A stretch of 64,000 nt of DNA from contig NZ_SPMY01000019.1 in assembly GCF_012939955.1 (NCBI RefSeq), positions 127,782-191,781 of the forward strand. Direction: 5' to 3'. The notes beneath the pieces were generated by a model. The model searched no databases. It saw only the letters and a list, made by a program, of their open reading frames with translations, and had not been told where the DNA came from. The position numbers and the translations under genes are program-made. The stretch comes from Candidatus Accumulibacter phosphatis. GTDB lineage: Bacteria; Pseudomonadota; Gammaproteobacteria; Burkholderiales; Rhodocyclaceae. Positions 31,537 to 41,807 of the stretch are shown in pieces. Position 1 is the first letter of the stretch. Each line of letters opens with the position of its first letter.

Positions 31537-32398
31537 GGCCGATCTGTCCGAAGTGGCCACTGTTGAAGTCATTCATTGCCTGGGCGATTTCCTCCTCCGA
31601 ATTCATCACGAAGGGGCCGTAGCCGACGACCGGCTCAGCGAGCGGTTCGCCGTTGAGCAAGAGCAGAGTCGTGTCGTCGGCAACCTCGAATTCGAGATGG
31701 CAGCCTTCACGCTCCATGACGGCCAGTTCTGCGGCCCGCACCATGTGCCTCTCGCTGAGGCGAATGGCGCCGCGCAGCACGAAGAGCGCCGTGGTATGTC
31801 CGGCCGGCAGCTCGAACGCGACACGATGGCCGGCCTGCAGGCGCAGATCCCAGACGTTCATCGGAGTGAAGCTGCGGGCCGGACCGCTTGCGTCGCCATA
31901 CTGGCCGGCGATGATGCGTGCAGTACCAGACTGGTCGGGAAGCGCCACTTCCGGAATCTGCCCGGCGTTAATGCCCTGATATCCCGGCGCCGACATTTTG
32001 TCCCGAGCCGGCAGGTTGACCCAGAGCTGGACCATCTCGAAGGCGCCGCCTTTTTCGGCGAATTCCGGGCTATGAAATTCCTCGTGGAGAATGCCGGAAG
32101 CTGCCGTCATCCACTGCACATCGCCCGGGCCGATGGTGCCGCCGCCACCCGAGGAGTCGCGGTGTGACACGCCGCCCGCGTAGACGATGGTCACCGTCTC
32201 GAAGCCGCGATGCGGGTGCTGGCCGACGCCAAGCTTGCGCGTGGTCGGCGGAAAATCGGCCGGCCCGGCGTAGTCCAGCAACAGGAAGGGCGACATTTCC
32301 TCGGCGATGTCGCTGTAGGAAAAAATGCTTTTGACCGGGAAGCCATCGCCGACCCAGTGTTTGCCGTTACTGCGCTTGATGAATGCCAGTTTTTTCAT
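31532..32398 (-). CDS. Pirin-family protein
   Basis: The 288-residue bicupin has the metal-binding motifs GQHPHRGFETVT (two His) and ILHEEFHS (His and Glu). Bacterial pirins act as quercetin dioxygenases or as redox-sensitive partners of metabolic enzymes. A LysR regulator is transcribed divergently 95 bp away, so it probably controls pirin and perhaps the isochorismatase. Confidence 0.93.
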   Translation of the reverse strand: MKKLAFIKRSNGKHWVGDGFPVKSIFSYSDIAEEMSPFLLLDYAGPADFPPTTRKLGVGQHPHRGFETVTIVYAGGVSHRDSSGGGGTIGPGDVQWMTAASGILHEEFHSPEFAEKGGAFEMVQLWVNLPARDKMSAPGYQGINAGQIPEVALPDQSGTARIIAGQYGDASGPARSFTPMNVWDLRLQAGHRVAFELPAGHTTALFVLRGAIRLSERHMVRAAELAVMEREGCHLEFEVADDTTLLLLNGEPLAEPVVGYGPFVMNSEEEIAQAMNDFNSGHFGQIGH

Positions 32399-32493
32399 GA
32401 CTGCTCTCCGTATGTGATTAGCTTCACTTTAGAAGGCAAACGATTCGCGCACTAGATGGTTAAATACGGAAACTTTTTTCAATGAGTTGAACA

Positions 32494-33387
32494 ATGGATC
32501 TCAACGAAGCCGCCGTCTTCGTCAAGGTGGTGGACGCCGGAAGCTTTAGCGCTGCTGCCCGCCTGCTGGGCTTGCCGACCTCGACCGTCAGCACCCGAGT
32601 GGCGCGTCTTGAGAAGCGGCTCGGTGTAACGCTGCTGCAGCGAACGACGCGCCGCCTGCACCTGACCGATGCGGGCGAGTTGTATTACCGGCATGCGTCG
32701 ACCGGAGTGAGCCATATGCTCGATGCCGAAGCGGCGGTCACGGAAGCTGATGGCGAGCCAAAGGGACTGTTACGGGTGACGGCGCCGGCGGATATCGGCG
32801 ATCGCCTCCTGGCGGAGATCATCAATCAGTTGCGCCGGAATTGCCCCAAGGTCAGGTTGGAATTGATGCTGACCGATCGCTATGTCGACCTGGTGGCGGA
32901 AGGCGTTGATGTCGCAATCCGCACTGGCCATCTCAAGGATTCGACGTTGATTGCCAAACACGCCGGTATCGCCTGCTGGGCGCCCTTTGCCAGCCCCGAC
33001 TACCTAAAATCGGCACCGCCGCTGGATTCTCCGCAGGCGCTGCTCAATCATTGTTGTCTGCAATTCACGCCCGTCGGCAAGGATGCCTGGACGCTGAACG
33101 ACAGCAATGGCAGCGTGACCATTCCGATGTCCGGCCAGGTGATGGTCAACGATGTGCGGGTGATCCGTTCAATGGCGCTGGCTGGCGATGGCGTTGCCCT
33201 GCTGCCAGTCTATATGTGCCGTCCGGAATGCGAACATGGCAGACTAATGCGAGTCCTGCCGCAATGGCAGGCGAAAGCCGATCCGCTCCACATCGTCTAT
33301 CCTCGCCAGCGCTTCATGCCACCCAAGTTGAGGGCGTTTGTCGATCTGGCGTCCCAGGCGTTGCGAAAGTGGCTGGAGGAGTGGTGA
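32494..33387 (+). CDS. LysR-family transcriptional regulator
   Basis: The 297-residue protein has an N-terminal winged helix-turn-helix (AAVFVKVVDAGSFSAAARL, LPTSTVSTRVARLE) and a substrate-binding domain. It most resembles the group that controls neighbouring oxidoreductase genes. It is divergent from the pirin gene and shares an AT-rich 95-bp spacer, the expected site of LysR binding. Confidence 0.92.
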   Translation: MDLNEAAVFVKVVDAGSFSAAARLLGLPTSTVSTRVARLEKRLGVTLLQRTTRRLHLTDAGELYYRHASTGVSHMLDAEAAVTEADGEPKGLLRVTAPADIGDRLLAEIINQLRRNCPKVRLELMLTDRYVDLVAEGVDVAIRTGHLKDSTLIAKHAGIACWAPFASPDYLKSAPPLDSPQALLNHCCLQFTPVGKDAWTLNDSNGSVTIPMSGQVMVNDVRVIRSMALAGDGVALLPVYMCRPECEHGRLMRVLPQWQAKADPLHIVYPRQRFMPPKLRAFVDLASQALRKWLEEW

Positions 33388-33410
33388 TAATCGAGCGCTG
33401 CATACGTCTA

Positions 33411-35672
33411 TCAACCGCGCAGCGCGAAGGCCTCGAAATCGTCTACCGGCAGCGCTTGGCTGAAGAAGTAGCCCTGATAGGCGTCGCAGCCGGCACTCGC
33501 CAGAAAGTCCCGCTGCGCTTCGCTGTCCACGCCCTCGGCGATCACCTCCAGCTCCAGGCTGTGAGCCAGCGCCACGATGCCCCTGGCGATAGCCGCGTCG
33601 GTGCTGTCGTCAAGGACATCACGCACGAACGACTGGTCGATCTTCACCTGGTCGAGCGGCAAGCGCTTCAGATAGGACAGCGACGAATAGCCGGTACCGA
33701 AATCGTCGAGCGCGAAGCCCACACCGCGGGCTTTCAGCCGCGATACCTTCTCGATCAGATCATCGACATCATGCACCAACAAGCTCTCCGTCAGCTCCAG
33801 CGTCAAGCGTTTCGGATTGGCGCCCGTCGCACCAAGGATCGCCAGAAGCTTGTCCGCGAAGTCCGCTTCGCGGAACTGCCGTGCACTGACGTTCACCGCC
33901 ACCGCGAGCCGGTCCAGCGGCGGTCGCTCGGCCCATTTTGCCAGCTGGCTACAAACGTTTTCGAGAACCCAATCCCCCAGCGCCAGAATGAGCCCGGTCT
34001 GTTCGGCAAGCGGAATGAACTTCCGCGGGGGCGACGGTTCCGTGCACGGGGTGGCGCCAGCGCAACAGGGCTTCGCTTCCGATCAGCTTGCCGTCGCCCG
34101 CGAACTGCGGCTGATAGTGCAGCTCGAGCTGGCTCTCGCGGAGAGCGCCACGCAGGCTCGCCTCGAGTTCGGCACGCCTGAGCACCAGGATCTGCATCGC
34201 CGGGTCGAAGAAATGCAGTCTGGTGCGACCCGCTTCCTTGGCCTTGTACATTGCCATGTCGGCCTGTTTCAAGATGTTGTCGATCGACGTCTCATGCCCG
34301 CGGAACAAGGTCGCGCCAACACTCGCCGTGCCGCGATGATCGACGGCGCCAAGCAGGTAGGGGCGAGCCAGGGCGGCGAGAACCTTCTCGCCGACGACTT
34401 CGGTCTGCGTCGCCGCCTCGTCGATGTTGGCGCTGAGGTTCTCCAGGAGGATCACGAACTCGTCGCCACCCAGTCGCGCCACGGTATCGCCCTCACGTAT
34501 GCCCGCGACGAGGCGTTGCGCGACGGCTTTGAGCAGCAGGTCGCCCGGGTCATGTCCCAGCGTATCGTTGAGCGTCTTGAAGTGGTCGAGGTCGATGAAC
34601 AGCACGGCGCCGAAGGTCTTGTTGCGCTCGCTGACGGTCATCGCCTGTTTCATGTGATCGAGCAGAAGCGCGCGGTTCGGCACCCCGGTGACGATGTCGA
34701 AGAAAGCCATCTCGGCGATCTTCCGGTCCGCTTTCTTTCGTTCGGTAATGTCGAAATGCGTGGCCACGTAATGGGTCACGGTGCCGGCGCCGTCGCGCAC
34801 CGGAGAAATCGTCAGCCAGGTCGGATAGACCTCGCCGCTCTTGCGCCGGTCAAAAATTTCTCCCTGCCAGATGCCGGTACTGTGAATGGTCTTCCACATC
34901 GTGCGGAAGAAGTGCGCGTCGTGCAGGCCGGATGACAGCATGCCGGGAGTCTTGCCGATGACTTCTTCGGCAGCGTAGCCGGTCACCTCCGTGAACGCCC
35001 GGTTGACCCGCAGGATCAGGTGGTGGGCATTGGTGACCATCATGCTGTGTTGTGATTCGAAAGCGACTGCGGCAATGCGCAGATCGGCGTCGGCCCGCTT
35101 GCGCTCGGTGATGTCGCTAATCACGATGCGCAGCACGGTCGCGCCATCGGCGTCCTGCGCCGTCGCGGTCTCCAGATGCGCCCAGAATGGCTGCCCGTCA
35201 AACTTCAGCATGCGCAGGTCGCAGCCTGGCGCCTGGCCTGTTGACAAGGCCTGTTTGTGGTGCAGGTAGACGACATCCTGGTCGGCCTTGCGAATGAAGC
35301 GGCTGAAGCGCAGCTTGAACAGGGCGCCGCGGTGAGGTTGGCTTCCAGGATCAGCCCGGCCTGACTCACGCTGCAGTAAGCGACCGGGGCCAGGTCATAG
35401 ATGTCGAAATAGCGCGTCCGCGCGGCTTCCAGCTCAAGCTGTGTCCGACGCAGCTCTTCGTTCTGCATCTCCAGTTCGATCTGATGCACGCGCAGTTCGA
35501 GCAGCGCGTCGCGGATCGCTTCGCGTGACAGGCTTGCGTCTTCTTCCAGTGCGCGATCGGTTTGCTGGCGGAGCGCCTCCTCGGCACGCTGGCGAATGGC
35601 TTGCTCGGCGCTCGGCGCGTCGTTGGCCATGGGTGGCATCGAGGGGTGATGGCGCTGACTTTTGCGCTCCAT
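33411..35672 (-). CDS. PAS-PAS-GGDEF-EAL cyclic-di-GMP signalling protein (frame broken twice)
   Basis: The reconstructed protein starts MERKSQ with a coiled-coil (ELEMQNEELRRTQLELE) and a first PAS (LAPVAYCSVSQAG...). A second PAS follows (VAFESQHSMMVTN...), then a GGDEF domain with intact RLGGDEFVIL and an EAL domain (SEALLRWRHP, ELTESLLVHD, DDFGTGYSSLSYLKRLP). Two breaks occur. One near 35320 appears to delete about 25 bases from the first PAS. The other is an extra G in the run 34027-34031 inside the EAL domain. Cyclase and phosphodiesterase motifs are both conserved. It starts 4 bp after the CheR-PAS gene stop, so the two are one unit. Confidence 0.8.
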
Positions 35673-35676
35673 GGCA

Positions 35677-38203
35677 TCATCCCGCGGAGCCGTCGACCGC
35701 CACTTTGTTGGCCCGCTCGCTGGTCGCCACCGCGTACATTCGCCCGGTCTCGTCGACCAGCGCAGTGGCAGTCATCCATACGTCCAGCAGCGCACCGTCC
35801 CTGGTCAAGCGTTGCGTCCTGTGCGGTTCGAGCACTTCGGCACGGCTCAAGCGACGGATCCGCGTCAAGGCCTCCTCGCGCAGTTCCGGAGGGATGCGGT
35901 CGCGAACGTTCATCTGCAGCGCCTCGGCCTCACTCCAGCCATACATCTTCACCGCCGCCGGGTTCCAGGACAGGATGTGGCCTTCCAGGTCCTGGACGGT
36001 GATCGCGTCGGACGCGTCGTGGACAACGACGGCCAGGCGGCGAAGCTGCGCATTGGCCTGGGTGAGCGAGTCCTCCAGCCGTTTCATTTCGGTGATGTCG
36101 ACAAAGGTGATCACTGCGCCGCCAATCACGTTGTCCAGGGTGCGATACGGTCGGATGCGCATCAGGTACCACAGGCCATCGACGGTCTGTACCTTGGCGT
36201 CCTGGAGTGTCAGGGTGTCGATGACCGTCTGCACGTCGCTCACCAAACGGTCGTAGCCGACCAGTTTGGCGGCGAAGTGCGCCACCGGGCGGCCAATATC
36301 GTTCGGGATGAGGTTGATGATCGACGAGGCGGCCGGAGTGAAGCGCAGGATGCGCAGTTGCGCGTCCACGAAGATTGTCCCGATGCCGGTGCCGGCAAGC
36401 AGGTTGTTCATGTCGTTGTTGGCCTGCGACAAATCGCCGACCTTGGCTTGCAGCTCGCTGTTGACCGTCGCCAGTTCCTCGTTGAGCGATTGCAATTCTT
36501 CCTTGGAGGTCTCCAGTTCTTCGTTGGTCGATTGCAGCTCTTCGTTGACCGACTGCATTTCCTCGTTCGACGAGCGGAGCTCCTCGTTGGCGGTCTCGAG
36601 TTCCTCCTGCATGCTCTGGAGGTATTCGTCCTTGGCCCGGAGTTCCTCTTCGATGGCCGCGATGCGGGCGTCGCTGTCCGCTTCGCTGTGCTCGCCTGCC
36701 GCTTCGGCGCGCCCGGCGCCGGCGCCGATCGGCAGGGCCGCCTGCGGCGGCACTTCGGGATCGGCCGCGGCGGCGTCCACGAAGAGGAGCAGGTACAGGG
36801 GCGCCTGCGCTGTCGCGGCCGGGCCGGTGGTCAGCGGGTGAATGCTCAGGTTGACACGCGTAAAATCGCCGTTGCTCTTGACCTGCAGCCCGGTGGCGCG
36901 GACGGCGGCCTTGCTGCAAATCGCCTGATGCAGGCCCTTGCTCAGTTCGTGTTGCAGCCCCTGGCGGGCCATCTTGATGACGTTGTTGACGCCAGATTCA
37001 CCGGGCTGCGGCTCGAGGTAAGCGCCGCAGCGGCCGTGCAGGTAGAGAAGGTCGCCCTGCGCGTTGACCAATGCACAGGCCGGCGCGACGTGCTGCAGGA
37101 TGGCTTGTTCGGTGACCTCGCGCAGCGGCACCTTCATCGGAAAGGCCGCCCGTGCAGCGCTACGGTAGCGTGCCGGCCGGGACGGCAGAAACCAGCCCAG
37201 GCCCGGGCGTGCCGCGCCAGTAAACCCCTCCTTGCGCTGGTAAAGCTTCGCCTTGCTGTCCACCACGGCAAACAGATCGGTGAAATTGCCGATGCTTTCC
37301 GACGTGCCGAGGAACAGGACGCCGTCGGGATTCAGCGCGTAATGGAACAGGGGAATGACTTTCTGCTGCAACTCCTGGCCGAAATAGATCAGCAGATTGC
37401 GACAGCTGATCAGGTCCAGCCGCGAGAACGGTGGATCCTGGCAGACGTCCTGCTCGGAAAAGATCAACAGGTCACGCACGCTCTTGTTGATCACGTAAGC
37501 ACTGCCATCCGGTTCCCGGGTAAAGAAACGCGCCAGGCGCTCCGGCGACACGTCGCTGGCGATGCTCGCCGGATAACGGCCAGCGCGCGCGGTCGCCATC
37601 GCCCGGGCGTCGATGTCGGTGGCAAAAAGCTGCACGGCGTACCGGCGCTCGTTCGCTTCCATCTGTTCGAGCAGCAGGATGGCGATCGAATAGGCTTCCT
37701 CGCCGGTGGAGCATCCCGGTGCCCAGACGCGGACCACCTCGCCATCGGGCTTGTTGGCGAACAACGGCGGGATGATCCGTCCGGCAAGGACCTTGAAGGC
37801 CTCCGGATCGCGGAAGAAGCTGGTCACGCCGATCAGCAGGTCGGCAAACAGCGCCTCGATTTCTTGCGCTGTCTTCTGCAGGTACTGGACGTAGCCGTCG
37901 AGCGCCTCGATCTGGTGCAGGCTCATGCGGCGCAGAATGCGGCGGTGGATACTGCTCATCTTGTATTGCGAAAAATCGTGGCCGGTCTGCGCGCGCACCA
38001 GGACGAAGATTTTTTTTAAGCGCGTCCCGGATCTTGGGTGCCGGTTCGGCAAGCAGCGGAGCCAGCCGGCCAAAGGCGTGCGTCGCGTAACTGATGATCT
38101 GGGCAGGCATCTCGGCCGGCGGCAGCTGCCAATCCACCAGGCCGGTGGCGATGGCGCTGCGCGGCATGCCGTCAAAAGTGCTGGAGCCAGGCTCCTGGGC
38201 CAT
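35677..38203 (-). CDS. CheR-type methyltransferase with PAS sensors; CheB part truncated
   Basis: The reconstructed chain is about 841 residues. It begins with only the last 45 residues of a CheB methylesterase (GMPRSAIATGLVDWQLPP). It continues with CheR (MSSIHRRILRRM, SAM site APGCSTGEEAYS, SCRNLLIYF), a long coiled-coil of repeated EELQS/NEEL units and two PAS domains. Family members are CheB-CheR-PAS hybrids. An extra base in the eight-T run 38010-38017 breaks the frame between CheB and CheR. The missing CheB sequence is replaced by repeat copy B. It may signal with the GGDEF-EAL protein encoded next to it. Confidence 0.82.
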
Positions 38204-38286
38204 GACCCTCCCCCCCTTCCCCCCGGCCCTTCTCCCGCAGGGGGAGAAGAGAGGTTCGTGAGTCGCATACGCGACTTTCACATTAG
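38201..38286 (+). repeat. Dispersed intergenic repeat, copy B
   Basis: CATGACC...CCCGGCCCTTCTCCCGCAGGGG... followed by TTCGTGAGTCGCATACGCGACTTTCACATTA. It has the same two hairpins as copies A and C, in the same orientation. It marks the point where the CheB domain is cut. Confidence 0.85.
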
Positions 38287-39151
38287 GCGATTGCCGGAAA
38301 AGAACGTACCAGATTGCGCAGGATTTTCGGTCGGCTTCAAGGCGCGACAGCAGGCGCATAGTCGAACTATGTAACTGTTGTCGCAACACAGAAGACGGGC
38401 GAAAAGACAAGCAAGATGGTAGGTTCTTTGACAGAAATCGCCTTAAGCCCTGGTTCTTCTGCAAATCGCGCGGCATGAGGGCGATCCCGAACAGGCAGCA
38501 CACAGTGCACGACAAAGCAGATTTGGTCGAATGCTGTCCGCTGCGACGCCATTGCCCGATGCTCGGGGCAGCGCGAGCAAACACCAGCCTGGGCGGATTG
38601 CGGGCCGGGATTGCAGTGGCGACGGCGACAAAACCGTGCAATGGTGATGACAGCGCACCAGGAACAGAGCCGCTCATAAAAATTCTTGATCAACCCGGGG
38701 TTGACGTGTTCAGAGATGCTGATCATCCTGCCCCTGACGCTCAGGATTACGGTGATTTGTCGGCAAGATGCGGCGGATAGACTGATTGGCCCAAAAGGCG
38801 GCAATGAGGAGTAGACAGAAGCAGATCGCCTCGAAGCGATCTGTCGATCCATTACCGGCGTTACCCATCGATGCGACTTCAACAGCCTGTTCAGGCTTGC
38901 CCCGCGTGGCCATTTTCTTCGCGATGATCTCGTGCAAGCACGTGCAGCCTGTGAAATCACAAGCCAGCAGCGTCGAGCGAGCCAACAGAGAGGTGCTGGA
39001 AGCGTCAGGGCCCTCCCCTGACCATAATGAAGACTCGTAGACGGTTCATGGTGCCCCTGGATTTGATGCTTTTCCGGGGCTGCTGCCGTAGGCCGGTTGT
39101 TCGGCTCGTTTTGACAGGATTTTCGCTCGCCATCCGCGTGGAGGAAAGACG
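38287..39151. other. Non-coding stretch upstream of the patatin/TIR-like pair
   Basis: About 865 bp. Several short open frames on the minus strand have no family features, skewed composition and no ribosome-binding sites. A helix-rich 91-residue frame near 38710-38985 is the best of them but unconvincing. The stretch may be remnant mobile DNA joined to repeat copy B. Confidence 0.45.
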
Positions 39152-41755
39152 ATGAATTTCAAGGACAAGACCCCTGTCCAGTTCGCGAAGGAAGTGCTCG
39201 GTGGCCGCGAGATCTCGGTCGCCGAGTCGCGCAATCTGGTGAAGCAACTCAAGGACGAGCACGCCTTTGGGTACGCGCGCAAGGTCCTGGCGCGCGCGCG
39301 CAAGAGCCGGGTCGACGATGCGCAGCTGGCGATCTGGCTGCGCCAGCAACACGCCCTCTGCACCTACAAGGACCCCGACCTGCCGGCGTCGACGCGCTTC
39401 GACCTCGCACTCGAGATTCTCGCAACGGGCGAAGACCTCGGCGCGACGAAGGACCAGGAGACGCTGGGGCTTGCCGGTGCGATCCACAAGCGGATGTGGG
39501 AGGTCGACGGCCAGCGCGACCACCTCGAATGGTCACTCAGCTTCTACCGCCGCGGCTACGAGCTTGGCGTCGAGCCGGATGCAGGCTACACGGCGATCAA
39601 CGCCGCCTACGTCGCCGACCTGCTCGGCGTGGAGTCGGCGGCGGACGCTAAAGGCGGGCTGACCTCGCAGGCCGCCGCGGCGTATCGCAAGTTGGCGCGC
39701 ACCATTCGCGAGGACATCATCCAGACCCTCGTGCCGCTCGCGGAGGAGCCCGCAAACAAACTCATCACTGGGCAGTGGTGGTTCGTCTGCACCATAGCGG
39801 AGGCCTACTTCGGCCTTGCTCGCTACGACCAGGCGAGCGAATGGCTGCGCGAGGCGGCAGCGATCGAGAATGTCTCGGAGTGGGAGTTCCAATCGACGGC
39901 CCAGCAGCTCACGAAGCTGGCGCGGCTCCAATCCGCGGGCGAAGTGGACAGCGGCGAAACGTTCCGGAGTTCCCCGGCCGGCAGGACCTTGCTCGCCTTC
40001 CTCGGCAACGACGCGCTCGGCCTGCAATCGGCATACCTCGGCAAGTTCGGTCTCGCCCTCTCGGGCGGTGGCTTCCGCGCTTCCCTCTACCACATCGGAG
40101 TCCTCGCGCGGCTCGCGGAGCTCGATGTCTTGCGCAACGTCGAGGTCATCTCCTGCGTCTCGGGGGGTTCGATTCTCGGCGCCCACTACTACCTCGAGGT
40201 CCAGAAGCTGCTCGAGTCCAAGAACGACCTCGACATCACGCGCCAGGACTACATCGATATCGTCCGACGCGTGGCGCGGGATTTTCTGGCGGGTGTTCAA
40301 CGGAACATCCGTTGGCTTGTCGCCGCGTCCTTTCTCACCAACCTGAAGATGATCTTCCGCCCGAGCTACTCGCGCTCCGACCGGCTGGGGGAACTCTACG
40401 AGGAGTGCCTCTACGCACGCATTCAGGACGGCAAGGGGGGGAGCGAACGCTTCATGAAGGACCTGTTCGTGAAGCCGAAGGGCTGCGCGACGGACTTCAA
40501 CCCAAAACGCGACAACTGGCGTCGCAAAAACAAGGTGCCGACGCTGATCCTCAACGCGACGACGCTGAACACGGGTCACAACTGGCAGTTCACGGCGTCG
40601 TGGATGGGAGAATCGCCCTGGTCCGTCGACCCCGCGGTCGACGGGAACTACCGGCTGCGTCGGGTGTACTACGACGACGCGCAGGGCATCGAGATGAAGG
40701 ATGGCGAGCGACGCGGCGTCCGACTCGGAACTGCGGTGGCGGCTTCGGCCTGCGTTCCCGGCCTGTTCGAGCCGATCGTGCTGCGCGGCGTCTACGCGAA
40801 CAAGACGGTGCGACTCGTCGATGGCGGCGTGCACGACAACCAGGGTGTCGTCGGCCTGTTGGAGCAGGATTGCAATGTGCTGCTGGTGAGTGACGCGAGC
40901 GGGCAGATGGAGTCGCAGGATGAGCCGAGCAACAGCGTCATCGGCGTCCCCCTGCGCTCGAACAGCATCCTGATGTCGCGCGTGCGCGAAGCGGAGTACG
41001 ACGATCTGGTTGCGCGCCGAAGCACGTCGCTGCTGCGCGGCTTCATGTTCGTCCATCTCAAGAAGGACCTCGACGTGGAGGCGGTGAACTGGGCTGGCTG
41101 CGACGAGCCGATCGAGGCTTCGGACGACGCCCGCCCGGCCGAGCTCCGCGGCCCACGCACGCGCTACGGTATTCGCAAGAGCGTGCAGCGGCGGCTGGCG
41201 GCCATCCGAACCGACCTCGATTCGTTTTCGGATAGCGAAGCCTACGCGCTCATGGTCAGCGGCTACCGGATGACCGAATTCGAGTTTCCGCGCACCGTGT
41301 CGGGCTGCGAAGCACCTGCGGAGGAAGCCGTGCAGTGGCCGTTTCTCGCGGTCGAGCCGGCGATGGACCGCGCCGACGACTCCGGCAAGCTGATGGAGTT
41401 GCTCTCGGTGGCTGACCAGGGAGCATTCAAGGTCTGGAAGCTGTACCCGCCACTGAGGATTCTCGCTTGGATCCTTGTTGCTGTCCTCGCTGCCTGCGCC
41501 GCGTGGTGGCTGTGGGAGAAGCGCGACGAGGCGGTGATCACCTACCAGACAATCGGCGTTTCGCTGCTGGTCCTGATTGCGAGCACGGTTCTCGGCAAGA
41601 GCGTCATGCGCATCGTGCGCTTCCGCGAGACGGTGACGAAGATTCTCTTCGGCATCGGGATGGCGCTCATCGGCTTCTTCGTGGCGAAGATACACCTGGC
41701 TTTCTTCGACAAACGCTTCCTGAAGCTTGGGCGCATCAAGCGCTTGCTGCCGTAG
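39152..41755 (+). CDS. TPR/TRAFs-binding-like patatin phospholipase with C-terminal membrane helices
   Basis: The 867-residue protein has three parts. Residues about 40-260 form helical repeats resembling the TRAFs-binding/TPR-S region of bacterial conflict proteins (FYRRGYELGVEPDAGYTAINAA, then WWFVCTIAEAYFGLARYDQA...). Residues about 298-620 are a patatin domain: SGGGFRASLYHIG (oxyanion), SCVSGGSIL (nucleophile Ser near 337) and VDGGVHDNQG (Asp near 556). Residues about 768-850 contain three predicted membrane helices. The start follows GGAGGAAAGACG. A MPFG-type protein gene follows by 53 bp. Patatins serve as membrane-damaging effectors in CBASS and related immunity, so an effector role here is plausible inference. 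Confidence 0.88.
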   Translation: MNFKDKTPVQFAKEVLGGREISVAESRNLVKQLKDEHAFGYARKVLARARKSRVDDAQLAIWLRQQHALCTYKDPDLPASTRFDLALEILATGEDLGATKDQETLGLAGAIHKRMWEVDGQRDHLEWSLSFYRRGYELGVEPDAGYTAINAAYVADLLGVESAADAKGGLTSQAAAAYRKLARTIREDIIQTLVPLAEEPANKLITGQWWFVCTIAEAYFGLARYDQASEWLREAAAIENVSEWEFQSTAQQLTKLARLQSAGEVDSGETFRSSPAGRTLLAFLGNDALGLQSAYLGKFGLALSGGGFRASLYHIGVLARLAELDVLRNVEVISCVSGGSILGAHYYLEVQKLLESKNDLDITRQDYIDIVRRVARDFLAGVQRNIRWLVAASFLTNLKMIFRPSYSRSDRLGELYEECLYARIQDGKGGSERFMKDLFVKPKGCATDFNPKRDNWRRKNKVPTLILNATTLNTGHNWQFTASWMGESPWSVDPAVDGNYRLRRVYYDDAQGIEMKDGERRGVRLGTAVAASACVPGLFEPIVLRGVYANKTVRLVDGGVHDNQGVVGLLEQDCNVLLVSDASGQMESQDEPSNSVIGVPLRSNSILMSRVREAEYDDLVARRSTSLLRGFMFVHLKKDLDVEAVNWAGCDEPIEASDDARPAELRGPRTRYGIRKSVQRRLAAIRTDLDSFSDSEAYALMVSGYRMTEFEFPRTVSGCEAPAEEAVQWPFLAVEPAMDRADDSGKLMELLSVADQGAFKVWKLYPPLRILAWILVAVLAACAAWWLWEKRDEAVITYQTIGVSLLVLIASTVLGKSVMRIVRFRETVTKILFGIGMALIGFFVAKIHLAFFDKRFLKLGRIKRLLP

Positions 41756-41807
41756 CCCGGATTCCTCACCAAGGAGTCGATCAAGCCTTTGCCAAGGAGA
41801 GGTCACG

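Noticed and set aside
35662-38019. Long plus-strand frame opposite the CheR-PAS gene
   Set aside because: A shadow of the real coding strand with no recognisable domain.
38367-38985. Minus-strand frames upstream of the patatin gene
   Set aside because: Biased composition, no ribosome-binding site or homologous motif; kept as non-coding.
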